A stretch of DNA of 64,000 bases from Mimachlamys varia (Eukaryota > Mollusca > Bivalvia > Pectinida > Pectinidae). The notes below the pieces were generated by a model. It was not told the DNA's origin. It did not search any database and worked only from the letters and a program-made list of their open reading frames with translations. Where the stretch lies: the NCBI GenBank assembly GCA_947623455.1, contig OX392527.1, positions 8,800,001 to 8,864,000 of the forward strand, read 5' to 3'. Shown here piece by piece: positions 56,901-62,621 of this stretch. Both the position numbers and the translations under genes were made by a program. Positions within the stretch are counted from its first letter, which is position 1. The number at the start of each line of letters is the position of its first letter.

Positions 56901-57109
56901 AGGCAGGACTTCGGGCAGCTACCGAGGTCCTTTACCACCTTCGTCCACAGATCGTGTCTGCCGCAGAACTTGTGGACACCATGTACGGACCCAGCACAAC
57001 AATTCGTCCACCTGTAAAGAGCAGACGACGTGATAAAGCAGTCAAATGGACAGTTGGATTGGTATTCATAGTTAGCGGCGTTTTGTTTCTTAGAAGAAAG
57101 TTGAGATGA
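20783..57109 (+). CDS. Flavin monoamine oxidase-like protein, 11 coding exons
   Basis: FAD-dependent amine oxidase of the MAO/polyamine-oxidase fold. Family members oxidise primary or secondary amines to imines with release of peroxide; the substrate here is unknown. Joined exons give 531 aa: dinucleotide-binding GGGLSG at residues 17-22, EAKDRVGGRT at 42-51, GGQWVG at 68-73, a conserved flavin-facing Lys312 (GDIIK), and the FAD-signature [19 protein letters not shown] at 447-465. The tail is a basic KSRRRDK stretch, a hydrophobic helix at about 512-526, and RRKLR, as in the mitochondrial outer-membrane anchor of MAO. All splice sites are GT/AG with consistent phases, and there is no internal stop. 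The residue aligned with the FAD-linking cysteine is Ala419 ([10 protein letters not shown]), so FAD may be non-covalent. Introns are swollen by minisatellites and transposons. The ATG at 20783 is chosen because it gives the short lead typical of the family. Confidence 0.93.
21010..21335. repeat. Palindromic AT-rich minisatellite, segment 1 (intron 1)
   Basis: Short units of about 17-22 bp centred on the palindrome AGATATCT with TTTAAATA-type linkers. The array continues on the other side of the LTR element at 26877, showing that the retrotransposon landed inside it. Confidence 0.8.
21336..21501 (-). repeat. 3' LTR (166 bp)
   Basis: Reads identical to 26711-26876. Contains an internal duplication, TACATACTAATAGCCGGA twice. 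Bounded by 8-bp perfect inverted ends CGCCAGTA/TACTGGCG. Confidence 0.92.
21502..21518 (-). other. Polypurine tract-like sequence
   Basis: On the minus strand, GGAAAAAAGTGGTAG lies directly upstream of the 3' LTR, the expected position for the plus-strand primer tract of an LTR element. Confidence 0.7.
21738..26564 (-). CDS. Gag-Pol polyprotein of the LTR retrotransposon
   Basis: 1608 aa in a single frame. Residues 1-250 are a Gag-like helical region. A zinc-knuckle-like C269-x2-C272-x8-H281-x4-C286 follows. Aspartic protease LTIDSGATG is at about 350-358. Reverse transcriptase has [10 protein letters not shown] (Asp735) and VADDLYCGG (Asp801, Asp802), where YxDD is replaced by VADD. RNase H has [10 protein letters not shown] (Asp951), Glu992 and LTDSK (Asp1021). 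Integrase has a zinc site H1203/H1207/C1233/C1236 and catalytic Asp1265, Asp1322 (RTDGAPG) and Glu1358. The order PR-RT-RH-IN fits Ty3/gypsy; BEL/Pao is the alternative. There is no separate env frame. It has no stop or frameshift, so it is potentially functional. The start is the ATG at 26564, preceded by leader and primer site. Confidence 0.92.
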   Translation of the reverse strand: MANTHRAPKQWCLSKVETVNSFENWKQNLIYTLSLDPHFAPFLVDGIQWQKKSRDTPHRGFTNDGEGVPEARRRTREQKVNMLDLMLGQIANYCPIISRSTIVKNSTSLEKIWQTIRLHFGFQSTGAHFIDFSAIKLQPNERPEDLFQRIMAFIEDNLLRRDMGITHHGAELQEDEELTPTLENMAVLTWLRLINTELPRLVKQRYGTELRTRSLASIKPEISQALDSLLDEIRTSEDAKAMRAAISNPRFPMKPNRSLPQRTSNSKVCPLCKEAGRPDYHFLSKCTFLPSHDRKYLAKARIITGSDDMSDDEENETSDNHDADTSTINRVQIRQSPYIDTFYHHHTVRLTIDSGATGNMIRSSVAASLSAPIKNTSQSAHQADGLSPLHVTGETRISFHHNGHTLYFEGLVVDNLDTDVLAGIPFMEKNDISIRPARHEISIAGKDIYKYGPLSQDNDKPVVRRAHVLRAPVSETTTIWPGEFIEVKLPTDIAPADDIFSIESHQPNEMAGCSWPPPSLVSSVSGNIRIPNLTTEPQTIKRNSHFCKVRSTFSPDSTGPKSEDYTPVERHQPITTKSHTKYSDNVRLDPDNILPEEVSSQFKDILHKYDNVFNPTFSGYNGAVGPLKARVNMGPVQPPQRKGRMPQYAKNQLNQLQEKFDELESIGVFRRPEDIGVDVEYVNPSFLIKKQSGGFRLVTAFADVGRYTKPQPSLMPDVDSTLRQIAQWNYIAITDLTKSFYQIPLSKDSQKYCGVVTPYRGVRVYVRSAMGMPGSETALEELTCRVLGHLVQEGTVAKVADDLYCGGSTSEELLSNFSQLLEAVNKSGLHLSSSKTVIAPKETTILGWKWRQGTIQACAHRIASLASCQPPATVSSLRSFIGAYKVLGRVIKDCSRLLSPFDDMTAGRESKDSITWSDDLLASFRKAQTALSSHQAITLPRSTDQLWIVTDGALKSKGLGATLYTSRKNKVLLAGFFSAKLRKNQNTWIPCEIEALSIAAAVKHFSPYIIQSTTRTCILTDSKPCVQAHEKLCRGEFSASPRVSTFLSTASRYHVSIRHVAGAAILPSDFSSRNAPECEDPTCQICAFVQLTEGCVVRHVTTQDVLNGSVKLPFTSRPAWTTIQGECPDLRRTHAHLKQGTRPSKKLTNIKDVKRYLQVASVANDGLLVVKKDIPFQPRRECIIVPRNVLEGLLTSLHVKLDHPSNHQLKTVVHRYFHALDMDKAVESITKGCHQCASLQTVQHCVQEQSSSEPPDKVGFLFAADILKRERQLILVVRECVTSYTVTSMLDDERKESVRDGLVQLCLGLHPLDGPYAVIRTDGAPGFASLVNDECLTRHRLHVEIGRSKNPNKNPVAERAIQELENEILHQDPTCRAVTPLLLSLATARMNTRIRNRGLSAREMWTQRDQFSHQQLKFDDHNLIMCQHDLKIANHPHSEKSKAPSNRSPTSAHSSVGDLVYLHSDRNKSSARDRYLVVSNDGHWRNICKFAGSQLRRTSYRVKDSDLFKVPPTTLQLDHRENFSENGDGSSGEDDTETSQEYHPHQLPPNGDSMINELPQPEQPPDIPSIISDLPTVMQTDKSSEPPVHPTRPQRPRAPPKWMDDYVT
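26685..26710 (-). other. Primer-binding site, tRNA 3'-end-like
   Basis: Immediately inside the 5' LTR the minus strand begins TGGTGGCAGCAGGATTCGAT, complementary to a CCA-ended tRNA with a T-loop-like GATTCGATCC. The distance from TGG to the T-loop motif is about 3 nt shorter than in standard tRNAs, so the primer tRNA could not be named. Confidence 0.65.
26711..26876 (-). repeat. 5' LTR (166 bp)
   Basis: Identical by eye to the copy at 21336-21501. Promoter elements were not resolved. It lies antisense within intron 1 of the oxidase gene. Confidence 0.92.
26877..27765. repeat. Palindromic AT-rich minisatellite, segment 2 (intron 1)
   Basis: Continuation of the AGATATCT repeat at 26877-26992 and 27325-27765, interrupted by ordinary sequence at 27000-27320. 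Because AGATATCT is its own reverse complement, the array can form hairpins in either strand. Confidence 0.8.
27766..28154 (+). other. End of intron 1, no further feature
   Basis: AT-rich intron sequence up to the exon 2 acceptor. A minus-strand open frame runs in from the neighbouring 34-bp array and has no domain. Confidence 0.5.
28155..28242 (+). CDS. Oxidase exon 2
   Basis: The acceptor TTTGTTTCACAG precedes it. Joined to exon 1 it completes EAKDRVGGRT, then [10 protein letters not shown], two conserved FAD-contact motifs of the amine oxidase family. It ends GGCAG|GTAACC (phase 2). The 34-bp minisatellite begins about 60 bp into the following intron. Confidence 0.93.
28305..30412 (+). 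repeat. 34-bp minisatellite filling intron 2, ~60 copies
   Basis: Unit GGCCAGTAGGTGACCAGAGG-GTACAGGGTACTGG. Variants GTAACC/GTGACC, GGCACA/GGTACA and shortened units (GAGGGTACTGGGG) are scattered and partly clustered into higher-order blocks. The minus strand of the unit has no stop in any frame, so a 660-codon open frame appears (28476-30458); it is low-complexity Pro/Thr/Leu/Ser/Tyr repeat and not supported as a gene. Each unit carries AG|GTAACC or AG|GTGACC, similar to the exon 2 donor. Confidence 0.93.
30738..30912 (+). CDS. Oxidase exon 3
   Basis: Acceptor TTCATGTAG|GTGTCAACC. Encodes [20 protein letters not shown] and onward, matching the '[10 protein letters not shown]' region of MAOs. 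Ends AATCGG|GTGAGA in phase 0. Confidence 0.92.
31264..31387 (+). CDS. Oxidase exon 4
   Basis: Acceptor GTGTCCAAG|GTAGAGAGG. Encodes [16 protein letters not shown] and [17 protein letters not shown], the 'LD..T...F......T' helix region of MAOs. Ends ACGAAGG|GTGAGT, phase 1. Confidence 0.92.
31388..32617 (+). other. Intron 4, weak degenerate repeats only
   Basis: No gene. CCACTTAATATCACTCC and 'CCT(G/C)TTAATATCA(T/C)' recur at about 32110-32250 and 32490-32515, a loosely repeated AT motif. The first part, CAGTAGACTCCACTTAATAT, resembles a pogo/Tigger-type terminus, but no inverted partner is present. Confidence 0.45.
32618..32775 (+). CDS. Oxidase exon 5
   Basis: Acceptor GCAATTTCAG|GTGCTAAAG. 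Encodes [34 protein letters not shown] and [10 protein letters not shown], matching the MAO substrate-domain segment that precedes the 'GG.gQ.s' turn. It ends AAAATTATA|GTAGGT in phase 0. The donor and the last exon bases are the first unit of the 27-bp array that fills the next intron. Confidence 0.93.
32776..36475 (+). repeat. 27-bp minisatellite made of the exon 5 splice donor, ~135 copies
   Basis: Unit ACTATAGTAAGTCACCCATT-ATCATAG. The true donor of exon 5 (ATTATA|GTAGGTCCCCCATTATTATAG) is in register as the first unit. Most units have ATA|GTAAGT, a better donor than the real one; others keep GTAGGT or are altered (GTTAGT, GCAAGT, GCATGT). Read in the phase of exon 5, each unit has an in-frame TAG at its seventh codon. 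With the 21-bp array it makes up almost all of the 4.3-kb intron 5. Confidence 0.95.
36555..37076 (+). repeat. 21-bp minisatellite made of the exon 6 splice acceptor, ~25 copies
   Basis: Unit GGATGGTTTCTGTATTGACAG, read as TTTCTGTATTGACAG|GGATGG around the splice junction. The real acceptor of exon 6, TTTCTGTATTGACAG|GGTGGTT, is the final unit, and the unit's GGATGGTT resembles the first bases of the exon. Some units have TTAACAG or TTACCAG. Read from any internal AG in exon phase, TGA follows within six codons. Confidence 0.95.
37077..37166 (+). CDS. Oxidase exon 6
   Basis: Encodes [20 protein letters not shown] and [10 protein letters not shown], equal to the MAO 'GGsgQvs..i...lGd.v.L..PV..I.Q' block. 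The acceptor TTTCTGTATTGACAG|GGTGGTT is the last unit of a 21-bp minisatellite. Phase 0 at both ends; donor AAACAG|GTATAA. Confidence 0.93.
37505..37975 (+). repeat. Two short tandem repeats at the start of intron 6
   Basis: At 37505-37800 the unit is about 58 bp (GTGAGGACTAATTAAGT, CTCCCATTGTATCACTATT, TCTGTATATTCTATACTAG). At 37795-37975 it contracts to about 24-25 bp (GTAAGGACTAATTATTTCTG). The two share GTRAGGACTAATTA, so the shorter repeat grew from the longer. Confidence 0.85.
38265..45374 (+). repeat. 35-bp minisatellite in intron 6, ~200 copies, higher-order
   Basis: Unit TGGGACAGAGTACTGATACT-TGGCCAGTGGGTACC. Variants TTGGCAAGTAGG, TATATGGCCAG and TACATGGCCAG occur in fixed orders, giving higher-order blocks. 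A diagnostic segment with CAGTCTGCCCCAGGTACTCA recurs near 39793, 41335, 42581, 43313 and 44422, so block spacing is about 1546, 1248, 729 and 1108 bp. The minus strand of the unit is stop-poor in all frames, producing many overlapping 'ORFs' up to 517 codons. No domain supports coding. Confidence 0.94.
45375..47892 (+). mobile_element. 5'-truncated L1-like LINE inserted in the 35-bp array
   Basis: A 2.5-kb non-LTR element: RT thumb/C-terminal ORF, a ~0.9-kb 3' region with CT- and GT-rich stretches (about 47217-47340), an AATAAA at 47856-47861 and a poly-A tail at about 47870-47892. The 11 bases TACTTGGCCAG stand directly before (45364-45374) and directly after (47893-47903) the element, a target-site duplication. 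The motif is also part of the array unit, but an insertion without duplication would not restart the unit at this point. Confidence 0.92.
45377..46951 (+). CDS. L1-like ORF2 C-terminal part (partial)
   Basis: Open to the natural stop at 46949-46951, with about 524 LINE codons. It begins inside the RT region ([11 protein letters not shown], then FLGIEF), followed by the thumb [19 protein letters not shown] and the conserved [15 protein letters not shown] and [11 protein letters not shown] blocks. A C-terminal zinc motif [18 protein letters not shown] follows (C-x2-C-x8-H-x4-C), as in L1/Tx1-type LINEs. The endonuclease and RT catalytic core are lost by 5' truncation. The ATG in frame at 45332 belongs to the minisatellite and is not a real start. 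A related element lies on the minus strand at 62622-64000. Confidence 0.88.
   Translation, partial: LYINTSKTQVVWLGSCKYSDVTYRPDLNLQWGKNRFIFLGIEFSVDLDQIPKMNFDKKIVKLKSILTSWKRRSLTPIGKINIIKSLLISQLNYLFITLPNPPEKYITMINSLLFDFLWNGKCHKIKTDVIIQNYADGGLKMIDVYAFIHSLKLGWIRRLFMSSGKWYLILKSTLDLNKLYSCGKDFVKLCISRCQNKFWKDVFKAWDKLNYSEDMRLKRQDCILKTPLWYNNDIKVNNKFVFYPNWYMTGILTLNDLMKNSENLAFLSFDEFIQKFGINTNFLQYHGLILAIKHYLRNLELKPEKLSHPFIPQLLEIFFKNKKGVKDFYRFIITPTTTPTGTRKWNLSFNFDREMWLKIYNLPFKVTKNSKLIWFQVRIIHHILVTNTFLHKIRINPSPMCTLCNMERETIIHCLWECKEVQTLLHKFETLLDLLFIPFAYNKNSFLFGIVLQNCSSVDNEILIIMKHYIYKTRCLSNSLNINALVNVIKDNFVVQKYIYNSLSDHGKRQFDLGWRKWKPLLDL
47893..48833 (+). repeat. 35-bp minisatellite, part beyond the LINE
   Basis: Same unit as 38265-45374, resuming immediately after the poly-A tail, about 27 copies. 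Here ACCGATACTTGGCCAGTGAG-type units predominate. Confidence 0.93.
48834..49526 (+). other. End of intron 6, no gene seen
   Basis: Ordinary intron sequence leading to the exon 7 acceptor. No repeat array and no supported ORF. Confidence 0.55.
49527..49614 (+). CDS. Oxidase exon 7
   Basis: Acceptor TATTCATTTCAG. Encodes [20 protein letters not shown] and [10 protein letters not shown], the MAO 'a..vI.A.PP.L...I.F.PPLP' motif that continues in exon 8. Ends CTTACAG|GTTTGT, phase 1. Confidence 0.93.
49615..50460 (+). other. Intron 7, nothing recognised
   Basis: AT-rich intron. Open frames at 49888 and 50203 have no recognisable content. Confidence 0.55.
50461..50561 (+). CDS. Oxidase exon 8
   Basis: Acceptor ACGTTCGTAG. 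Encodes [20 protein letters not shown] and [13 protein letters not shown]. Lys312 in GDIIK aligns with the MAO lysine that contacts flavin N5 through water (family knowledge). Ends AAAGAG|GTAGGC, phase 0. Confidence 0.93.
50770..50850 (+). repeat. 33-bp minisatellite, left fragment (intron 8)
   Basis: Two to three units of the GGCTTCTCTC-CGTGTCAAACTA-GTGGGTTTG type, continued at 53757-54430 on the far side of the RTE-like element. The LINE therefore sits within this array. Confidence 0.8.
50850..51505 (+). pseudogene. RTE-type LINE relic, endonuclease domain
   Basis: Frame-shifted translation gives the apurinic-type endonuclease of RTE-like retroelements. [20 protein letters not shown] is at about 51030-51085, then [29 protein letters not shown] is at 51224-51283, with [13 protein letters not shown] and a shifted TENQIDHITIG-like block. 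It ends with [20 protein letters not shown] near 51435-51490, containing the SDHHLV-type catalytic His. Several frame breaks make it non-functional. Confidence 0.85.
51512..51885 (+). mobile_element. Fragment similar to the 3' part of the Penelope-like relic
   Basis: ACTTTTCCGGAACACCT and, after the nested MITE, GGTCTTATTCTCTTGTGCTT and GATTTTGAGTTCGGATTATG match 62053-62160, where the same sequence is uninterrupted. It separates the endonuclease part of the RTE relic from its downstream part. Confidence 0.75.
51533..51768. mobile_element. MITE, family C
   Basis: About 236 bp bounded by GGGCCCGTATTCATGAAAC and its near-complement TTTCATACGGGCCC. The homologous sequence at 62057 reads GGAACACCTGGTTGTATTC with no insert, so it acts as an empty site. 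CCTGG or part of it is the likely target duplication. No coding content. Confidence 0.8.
51930..52510 (+). pseudogene. RTE-type LINE relic, linker region
   Basis: Reads [20 protein letters not shown] and [17 protein letters not shown] at about 51960-52083. Then a lysine/glutamine-rich linker ([20 protein letters not shown] near 52187-52246), AETAASQRN, and a shifted [24 protein letters not shown] block near 52430. These are the usual segments between endonuclease and RT in RTE elements. Broken by several stops and shifts. Confidence 0.8.
52512..53085 (-). pseudogene. RTE-type LINE relic, RT core, inverted
   Basis: On the minus strand it reads, with shifts, [24 protein letters not shown] (53070 leftwards), then [20 protein letters not shown] and [40 protein letters not shown] and [11 protein letters not shown] end near 52560. 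AFDSxDRDxxW is the catalytic RT motif A region. The flanking parts of the same LINE are on the + strand, so this block has been inverted. Confidence 0.85.
53095..53770 (+). pseudogene. RTE-type LINE relic, 3' part
   Basis: Reads [20 protein letters not shown] at 53172-53231, then [33 protein letters not shown] and, in a shifted frame, [40 protein letters not shown] and a C-terminal [24 protein letters not shown] block follow. These are the thumb and C-terminus of the same RTE family. It ends in the 33-bp minisatellite. Confidence 0.87.
53757..54430 (+). repeat. 33-bp minisatellite, right part (intron 8), ~20 copies
   Basis: Unit GGGTTTGGACGGCTTCTCTC-CGTGTCAAACTAA, with GTAAGGC/GGAAGGC/GGACGGC variants. 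The small + frames at 53973-54561 are this repeat. Confidence 0.9.
54571..54959. mobile_element. MITE, family A, copy 2
   Basis: About 389 bp with the same ends as 4839-5173 (TAAAGGCCCAATATACGTAA and GTTACGTATGTTGGGCCTTA). Relative to copy 1 it carries about 60 extra bases near 54752-54815 (CAACAACAAGCCGAAGTTAG onward), or copy 1 has a deletion there. Confidence 0.85.
54960..55430 (+). other. End of intron 8, no gene seen
   Basis: AT-rich intron. TTGACAGAGTAGC occurs twice near 55064 and 55110, a minor local duplication. Confidence 0.5.
55431..55610 (+). CDS. Oxidase exon 9
   Basis: Acceptor ATCTGTAACAG. Encodes [18 protein letters not shown], completing the conserved YKE.FW motif, then IVYDNTS and [17 protein letters not shown], matching the MAO 'DD..PdG..paLmGFi.G..A' region. 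Ends CAGGAG|GTATGT, phase 0. Confidence 0.93.
55611..56310 (+). other. Intron 9, nothing recognised
   Basis: No repeat array. A 100-codon open frame at 55896-56198 has no motif I recognise and is not supported. Confidence 0.5.
56311..56498 (+). CDS. Oxidase exon 10, region of the FAD-linking cysteine
   Basis: Acceptor CACTTTCCAG. Encodes [20 protein letters not shown] (residues 408-427). In vertebrate MAO the aligned segment has SGGCYT, whose cysteine forms the thioether to FAD. Here position 419 is Ala, and the only cysteine is three residues later. Ends CAGGAA|GTAAGC, phase 2. Confidence 0.93.
56839..57109 (+). CDS. Oxidase exon 11: FAD signature and membrane tail
   Basis: Acceptor TCAACTTTCAG. 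Encodes [20 protein letters not shown] and [11 protein letters not shown] (C-terminal FAD signature). [15 protein letters not shown] linker follows, then a single hydrophobic helix and a basic end, consistent with a tail anchor. Stop TGA at 57107-57109. Confidence 0.94.
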
Positions 57110-57307
57110 ATTTTTTTATCTGATACATAATTTGTTTTTATTATATTTGTGTGCATATAATGCGATGATGAGATAATTTCAGACCAAGTATTAACCAAAT
57201 ACTTAATTAGAAACGCACAATTTAACATGCGAAGACACTTTCAGATGTACAGCATGTTGCAAAAAACTGAAGGAACAGCAGTGAATTTGATGTTGAAATT
57301 TAATTAA

Positions 57308-57313
57308 AATAAA
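57308..57313 (+). terminator. Candidate polyadenylation signal of the oxidase gene
   Basis: AATAAA, 199 bp after the stop codon and in the same orientation. It is the first canonical hexamer noticed after 57109. Use is inferred, since the downstream GU-rich element is not distinctive. Confidence 0.45.
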
Positions 57314-57479
57314 CTCATAAATCGTAATAATCGTTACGACCAAAGCAAGATTAATTTCATTTAAGTTTGTTTGCTGAAATATGTACATCCATCGTCAAGG
57401 ACTATGTCGACAGACGTTAATCATTCCGCATGCAATCTTGAACTGTTAATGGACTTATTGTGTTTATCTGTCTTCAGTA

Positions 57480-58650
57480 CATCGGTACATCAACTTCATT
57501 TGAAGGACTGAACACCTAAGGTCATGTCATTTGGCTAAAAGGTAGTATAGAGTGCGGAAACAAATCAGAGAATACCAAAGCGTCCACAAAACCATAGCAC
57601 TCGATTATTTTTAAAGAAAGTCTAGAAAAACGTTTGTCTTGAACTGTGTCATTAACAGATACGTCGTCGACCAAACCACCAAAGCATGCTAGTTGATAAA
57701 GAAATTTCACTAACCAACGAGTTCTATTGGGTACACTGTATGTCAAGATCGGGTATAACCACCACGCTTCTGCTACACGTCTCGTGACCGTCTTATACCA
57801 TTGTCCAGACACCAAAGCTTGTTCTGAGATAACCTTTGCCACTCCTTGATGTTCCCATGTATTGTACTTTCAGAGTAAGTCCTACACATGTTCCACTGGG
57901 TTCATGCCTGGTGACACTGCATGCTTAGGGAGCTTCTACATCACTTCTTGTTGAGGATAGTCTTGCACTAGACGGGCTCTGTGTGGTTTGATATTGCCAT
58001 CCATTAGGATAAGCCGATCTGTCAATGGACATCTAATTGTGGAACAAATAAAGGTCGAAATATCTGATCATGGTCCTTCTTGAAAGTTCCCTGAAAGACA
58101 TGCAAGCAAATTTTACTTAAAAAAAACATCCCCCAAACAGTGACACTGCCGCCTCCAATTACAACCACTGTGCCTAGAATGTGAAATGATGGTATACCAT
58201 TTTTCGCGGTCCAGTGCACTCTCGCGAAGACCTGCAGCTGATATTCCTTGGCCATTGATCAAGTGTTCATTAGCGTCTTGCTTGTTTGTGCCTTCCAGTC
58301 AACAGAGGGCGTTCTACTGTTCGGCTAAAGTAAAGTCGCATATTTTCCAGTTGTCTTTTGAGGGCATGCCGGCTAACGCGAACATAATGTTCCACTACCG
58401 CTGGAGCCTCGTGGCAGCTTGTCGTGTCAGTGTACGCTTTACATAGAAGTCTATCTTTATATGTAATATTTCGAGGTCTGCCAGACCTGGGTCGCTTGTT
58501 TAAACCCTGTTTTAGTTCAGACGCCTCATTAACCGAGAGATAGGACTGACATTAAAACATGCTGCTAATTGTCTGTATGTCATACCACCGAGAATCATTC
58601 CAGAGTCTTGCCATCAGCATTTGTCGTTTTTGAATTGACATTTTTAAATA
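57480..58650 (-). pseudogene. Tc1-like transposase relic
   Basis: Minus-strand translation in broken frames gives, from about 58640 leftwards, helix-turn-helix-like pieces. Then ARVHWTAKNGIPSFHILGTV at about 58218-58159 and GGGSVTVWGMFF at about 58155-58120, the diagnostic GGGSVMVWG segment of Tc1 transposases. QDYPQQEV and AVSPGMNPVEHV lie near 57950-57885 (normally the 'mSPDLNPIEH' block with the last catalytic acid). Many stops occur. It lies just downstream of the oxidase gene in opposite orientation. Confidence 0.85.
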
Positions 58651-58759
58651 CTGTATGAACATGTGTACTATCAGCAAAACACATGCAGACGCAGGTTTAG
58701 GTTTTGTAATGTTGTAATGTCTACCCCAGTTTAATCTGGGTAATCGCAAAAGTGTTCGT

Positions 58760-59460
58760 ATTGCTTTGTGATATACGACACCAGACTTAAAAGGAGTACG
58801 AAAATTTCTTCTTTTACAAATCAGTGTTTATTTCAATATTCACACTGAAGTTGATGGTCCCTAACTTACGACCAAGTGTACACACACTTGTAATGTTGAA
58901 CTTTGTTTCCATTAAACTGTGATAAATTAAATCTATATTTGCATTCACTCTCACCCTTGACCATTTATATACAATTTATTAATCGTTATTGTATCATTAT
59001 ACAATCATTTTTTTTGATTTTTTTACTATTTTTAATTTTGTCATAAATACACAAAGCAGAAAGGAAGGCTCTTCACTACAGAAAACAACGTGGTATATGA
59101 TTGTTAGAGAACATATTTTCATAATAAGGGTTATGTCCTTTGAAATGTTATCTTAAATGGGAAATAAAGAAAGTTCCTAACAAAAGTTTCCCATTTTGAA
59201 TTTTGAATAAGCCATGATACCCGTTAATTGTGTCTGTGGAGCCTTCCTTTCGAATGTGACACATATTAAAAATACCCTAATCAGCTAAAGGACAGTTGTT
59301 GATGGAAGATAAACCGTACTAGTGTCTAGTCATATTCTACATTCTGTATTGCTGCTAATTTGTAAGAGCAGATATCAAACTTGTTAAACTTTGATAATTA
59401 AAATAATCAGCATTTTGTTTATTTGTTTTTTTTTTATGGTTATTTGTTCAAAACCACATT
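58760..59460. other. AT-rich spacer, no gene seen
   Basis: No supported feature. Confidence 0.5.
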
Positions 59461-59464
59461 TGTT

Positions 59465-59960
59465 TATTGTACATTCCGTCCGGTCACATTTCTTAACCTG
59501 TGCTTAATAATTCTGTCCAGTGCTATTACTTTCTCTGGGCTTAATGGTTCGGCCCTGTCATATTGGTTTCTGTGGGCTTGATGGTTCCGCCCAGTCCTAT
59601 TGGTTTCCCTGAGCTTGATGGTTCCGCCTTGTCATATTTCTTTACCTGTGCCGAATGGTCCTGCCCAGTACTAATATATACATATTAGTTTCCCTGTGCA
59701 TGATTGTTCCGCCCTGTCATGATTGTTTTTCCTGTGTTTGATGGTCCCACCTGGTCATTTTAGTTTCCGTGGGCTAGATGGTTCCGCCCGGTCATATTAG
59801 TTTCTATGAACTTACTGGTTCCGTCCTGTCATATTAGTTTCCATGTGCTTCATGGTTCCGCCCTGTCATATTAATTTCCGTGGGCTTGATGGTTCCGCCT
59901 GGTCATTTTAGTTTCCGTGGGCTAGGTGGTTCCGCCCAGTCATATTGGTTGCCCTCGGGC
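59465..59960 (+). repeat. ~37-bp minisatellite, ~13 copies
   Basis: Unit GGCTTGATGGTTCCGCCCTG-TCATATTAGTTTCCGTG with considerable divergence. Anchors GGTTCCGCC fall about every 36-37 bp (59583, 59619, 59779, 59853, 59890, 59927). It lies immediately left of the Penelope-like relic. Confidence 0.85.
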
Positions 59961-62165
59961 TTTATACTCGGCTAATACGATGCGCCTTAATATGTTGCCT
60001 GTCCTTGTTCAATGTTATTTCTCTTTCATGTTTACTACTATCGACGGGCACAAAATGCTGTGTCCGGGAGTTTATCTTGTCGGATCGTTTGTGTCTTCGC
60101 CGGTTACATCTTGTCCGTGTTCTCCACAGCCTGTTTAACGCGACGGTACCGTTATATTTTGTACTATGAAATACATTTGTATGCGCCACTATGCATCACC
60201 AATTTTCCTTTTGGATATCCTGGCCTTATACGAAGGTGACTTTTTTGTTTTGTATAGAGACTTCCAGTGTACATTGGTGCTGTGTACCAGTGTCTTTGAT
60301 TTCAAAAATTGGTCTACGTTAATGCGTTGACTTTCTGTTTCCATGTGAATAGTTCTGAAGTTATAATCTGTCTATTTCTCTTATTGATTCCTGAGTTAAT
60401 CGACGGGAATACAACGTGAAGTTTGAAATCTAATGAATACTTTTAAAGGTTCATTAGGTGTAAACCACGTCAGGACAACGTTGTATTCACTTCCCTGGGC
60501 TGCATTACGAACTCCGCAAATGACTCAAACAAAACACGTCCCGGATGACCCGTGGAAACTAGCGTCGAGACTACATAAGATTATTGATGATGTGGCAGAA
60601 ATTCGACTTGTTTAAGCCTGTTCAAACGGACAGGCAAGAAGCACCATCGACTCGACATTTTATGAAAGTCGAATTTGCCAATAAGGGGATTGATGCCATT
60701 AACATCAGCAATATCTTACACCAAAAGTCTGTTCACGCTAACATACCACCCCACTTCCGATATGAAACTACACCGATCATTTCCTGCAGTTATTCTATAC
60801 CTATTGCACCAAAGCTTTTCAATTACAAGCAAACATTGCAACAATTGAATGACTCCTCCTTCAGCATGTTCATGTTCTTCATTTCAATATCGCTGGAGAC
60901 ATAGTAACTGGTAATCTGAATATTATCCCCAACATAAAGCCTCGGGAGCTTTTCATGAAAGGTCCTAAGTATCGAGAGAATCCATCCATCAATTGGAATG
61001 TGAATTTCAAGATTCTTATGGACTCGACGGAAGATTACGCCAGACAATGGACTAAACGTGAACATGCTGAATTGGATTCACTTTCAGAGAGGGTGAAGTT
61101 TATCAAGTCCTCTAAAAGAATAAGCAATTTGCGTCACAAAATGAAAACTAAACACAATATTTCTTGACGATCTACATGAAAAGTTTGTGGTTGTGTCTGC
61201 AGACAAAGCATCTAACATCTTGATCATTGTTTGCAAACGCTATTACATTTATTGCTTGCAAAAAGAACTAGGCCTGCTTGATAACCTAGGTAGCCCTACT
61301 TACACATTGACCGGTGTTTTCGAAAGATGCAATACCGTATAACCATGCTTCCCATGGGAACAAACTGTGCCCCACTCTTAGCTGACTTGTTTTTGTTTTC
61401 ATACGAGACTGAATTTGTGGATTCGCTAATCAGGACAGGTAAAAAAAACCTTACCAAATATTTTAATTTCACTTTTATATATATCGACGATGTGTTGTCT
61501 ATAAACAACAAGAAGTTTGCTGACCACGTCGATCGTATATACCCTTCTGAACTTGAAATAAAGGACACAACAGACTCTTCTACATCAGCTATTTACTTCG
61601 ATCTCTATTTAAACTACGACCAACATGGACAGCTTACTACTAAGCTATACGATAAACGTGATGATTTCAAATTTCGATCGTGAACTTTCCATTTCTTGAT
61701 AGGAACATCCCTGATTCTCCAACCTATTGTGTTTACATGTCGCAGTTAATTCAATATTCCAGGGCTTGCTCTAAATATCGGGATTTTCGTGATCGATGTC
61801 GACTGCTGACAACAAAAGGATTCGAGAGATGCAGATTGATCAGAACTATGTGCAAGTTTTATGGTCGTCATCTTTGTCTCATTGAGAAATATTCTGTATC
61901 TTTAAGTGATATGGAGATGGACATTTTTGAGTATGCTCATTAGTGCGTTTACTTGTTGTGCTTGACAATGATGCTCGGCTCTCTTTTTGAGAACTTGATG
62001 TTTACTTGCATGTGACAAAGATTTACATGGCGGGTGTCGTCGAGGAAACCACTTACTCTTCCGGAACACCTGGTTGTATTCTCTTGCACTTTTACCCTGG
62101 TTTTATCGATTTTGAGTTCGGATTATGGTTTTGGTGACGCTTCGGTATTCTTAATCTAATTTTTA
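59960..62165 (+). pseudogene. Penelope-like retroelement relic with RT core deleted
   Basis: Fragments in three + frames, in order: an N-terminal part around 60433-61180 (WNVNFKILMDSTEDYARQWT, ISNLRHKMKTKHNIS), then KFVVVSADKASNILIIV at about 61178-61230. A jump follows to PMGTNCAPLLADLFLFSYET at 61349-61408, YIDDVLSINNKKFADHVDRI (RT motif C, YIDD) at about 61480-61540 and TTKLYDKRDDFKF. NFPFLDRNIPDSPTYCVYMS and a basic C-terminus end at 61941. The segment with the RT fingers and motif A, which normally precedes PMGTNCAP, is absent, so a deletion lies near 61320. A frameshift lies at about 61680. No GIY-YIG block was seen. The family assignment rests on remembered RT motifs and is less certain than the RT identity. 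Confidence 0.7.
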
Positions 62166-62621
62166 TGATCGAGTTGCTGAAGCTCTGTTTGAAACTTTTT
62201 CACTGTTACAGGTATCAAGTGAAATGTTGGATGCTCATGGCGATATCGGCACGCTTGGTACGTTGGTTTCTTTAATTTCAGAGTTGGGCTTCCAGTTGCG
62301 CGATACTGCCAAGTCATTTGTTAGCAAGGTTGTTTGTGAGAGCAAAAGCCAGGCATTTCAATTCTAATTGCTTCTGTGCAAAGTATCATAAGACGTCACG
62401 TGATATCAAGCCTTGTAGTTGCTTCAGTCAGGACCAGGATGTTTCTAAAAAGCATTGCACATTTTTTTTTTCATTTTTTCCGATCACATAAATTTTAACA
62501 ACATGTGTTTATGATATATTCGACAAAATATAATTTCTACAGATATACATCTTAGATAGATTAACATTTACCTTCACTGTTGAGAAATATTGTATTATAA
62601 ACAAATAATAAAAGTAAATTA
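62166..62621. other. Spacer, no gene seen
   Basis: Low-complexity T-rich and ordinary sequence between the Penelope-like and L1-like relics. Confidence 0.5.
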
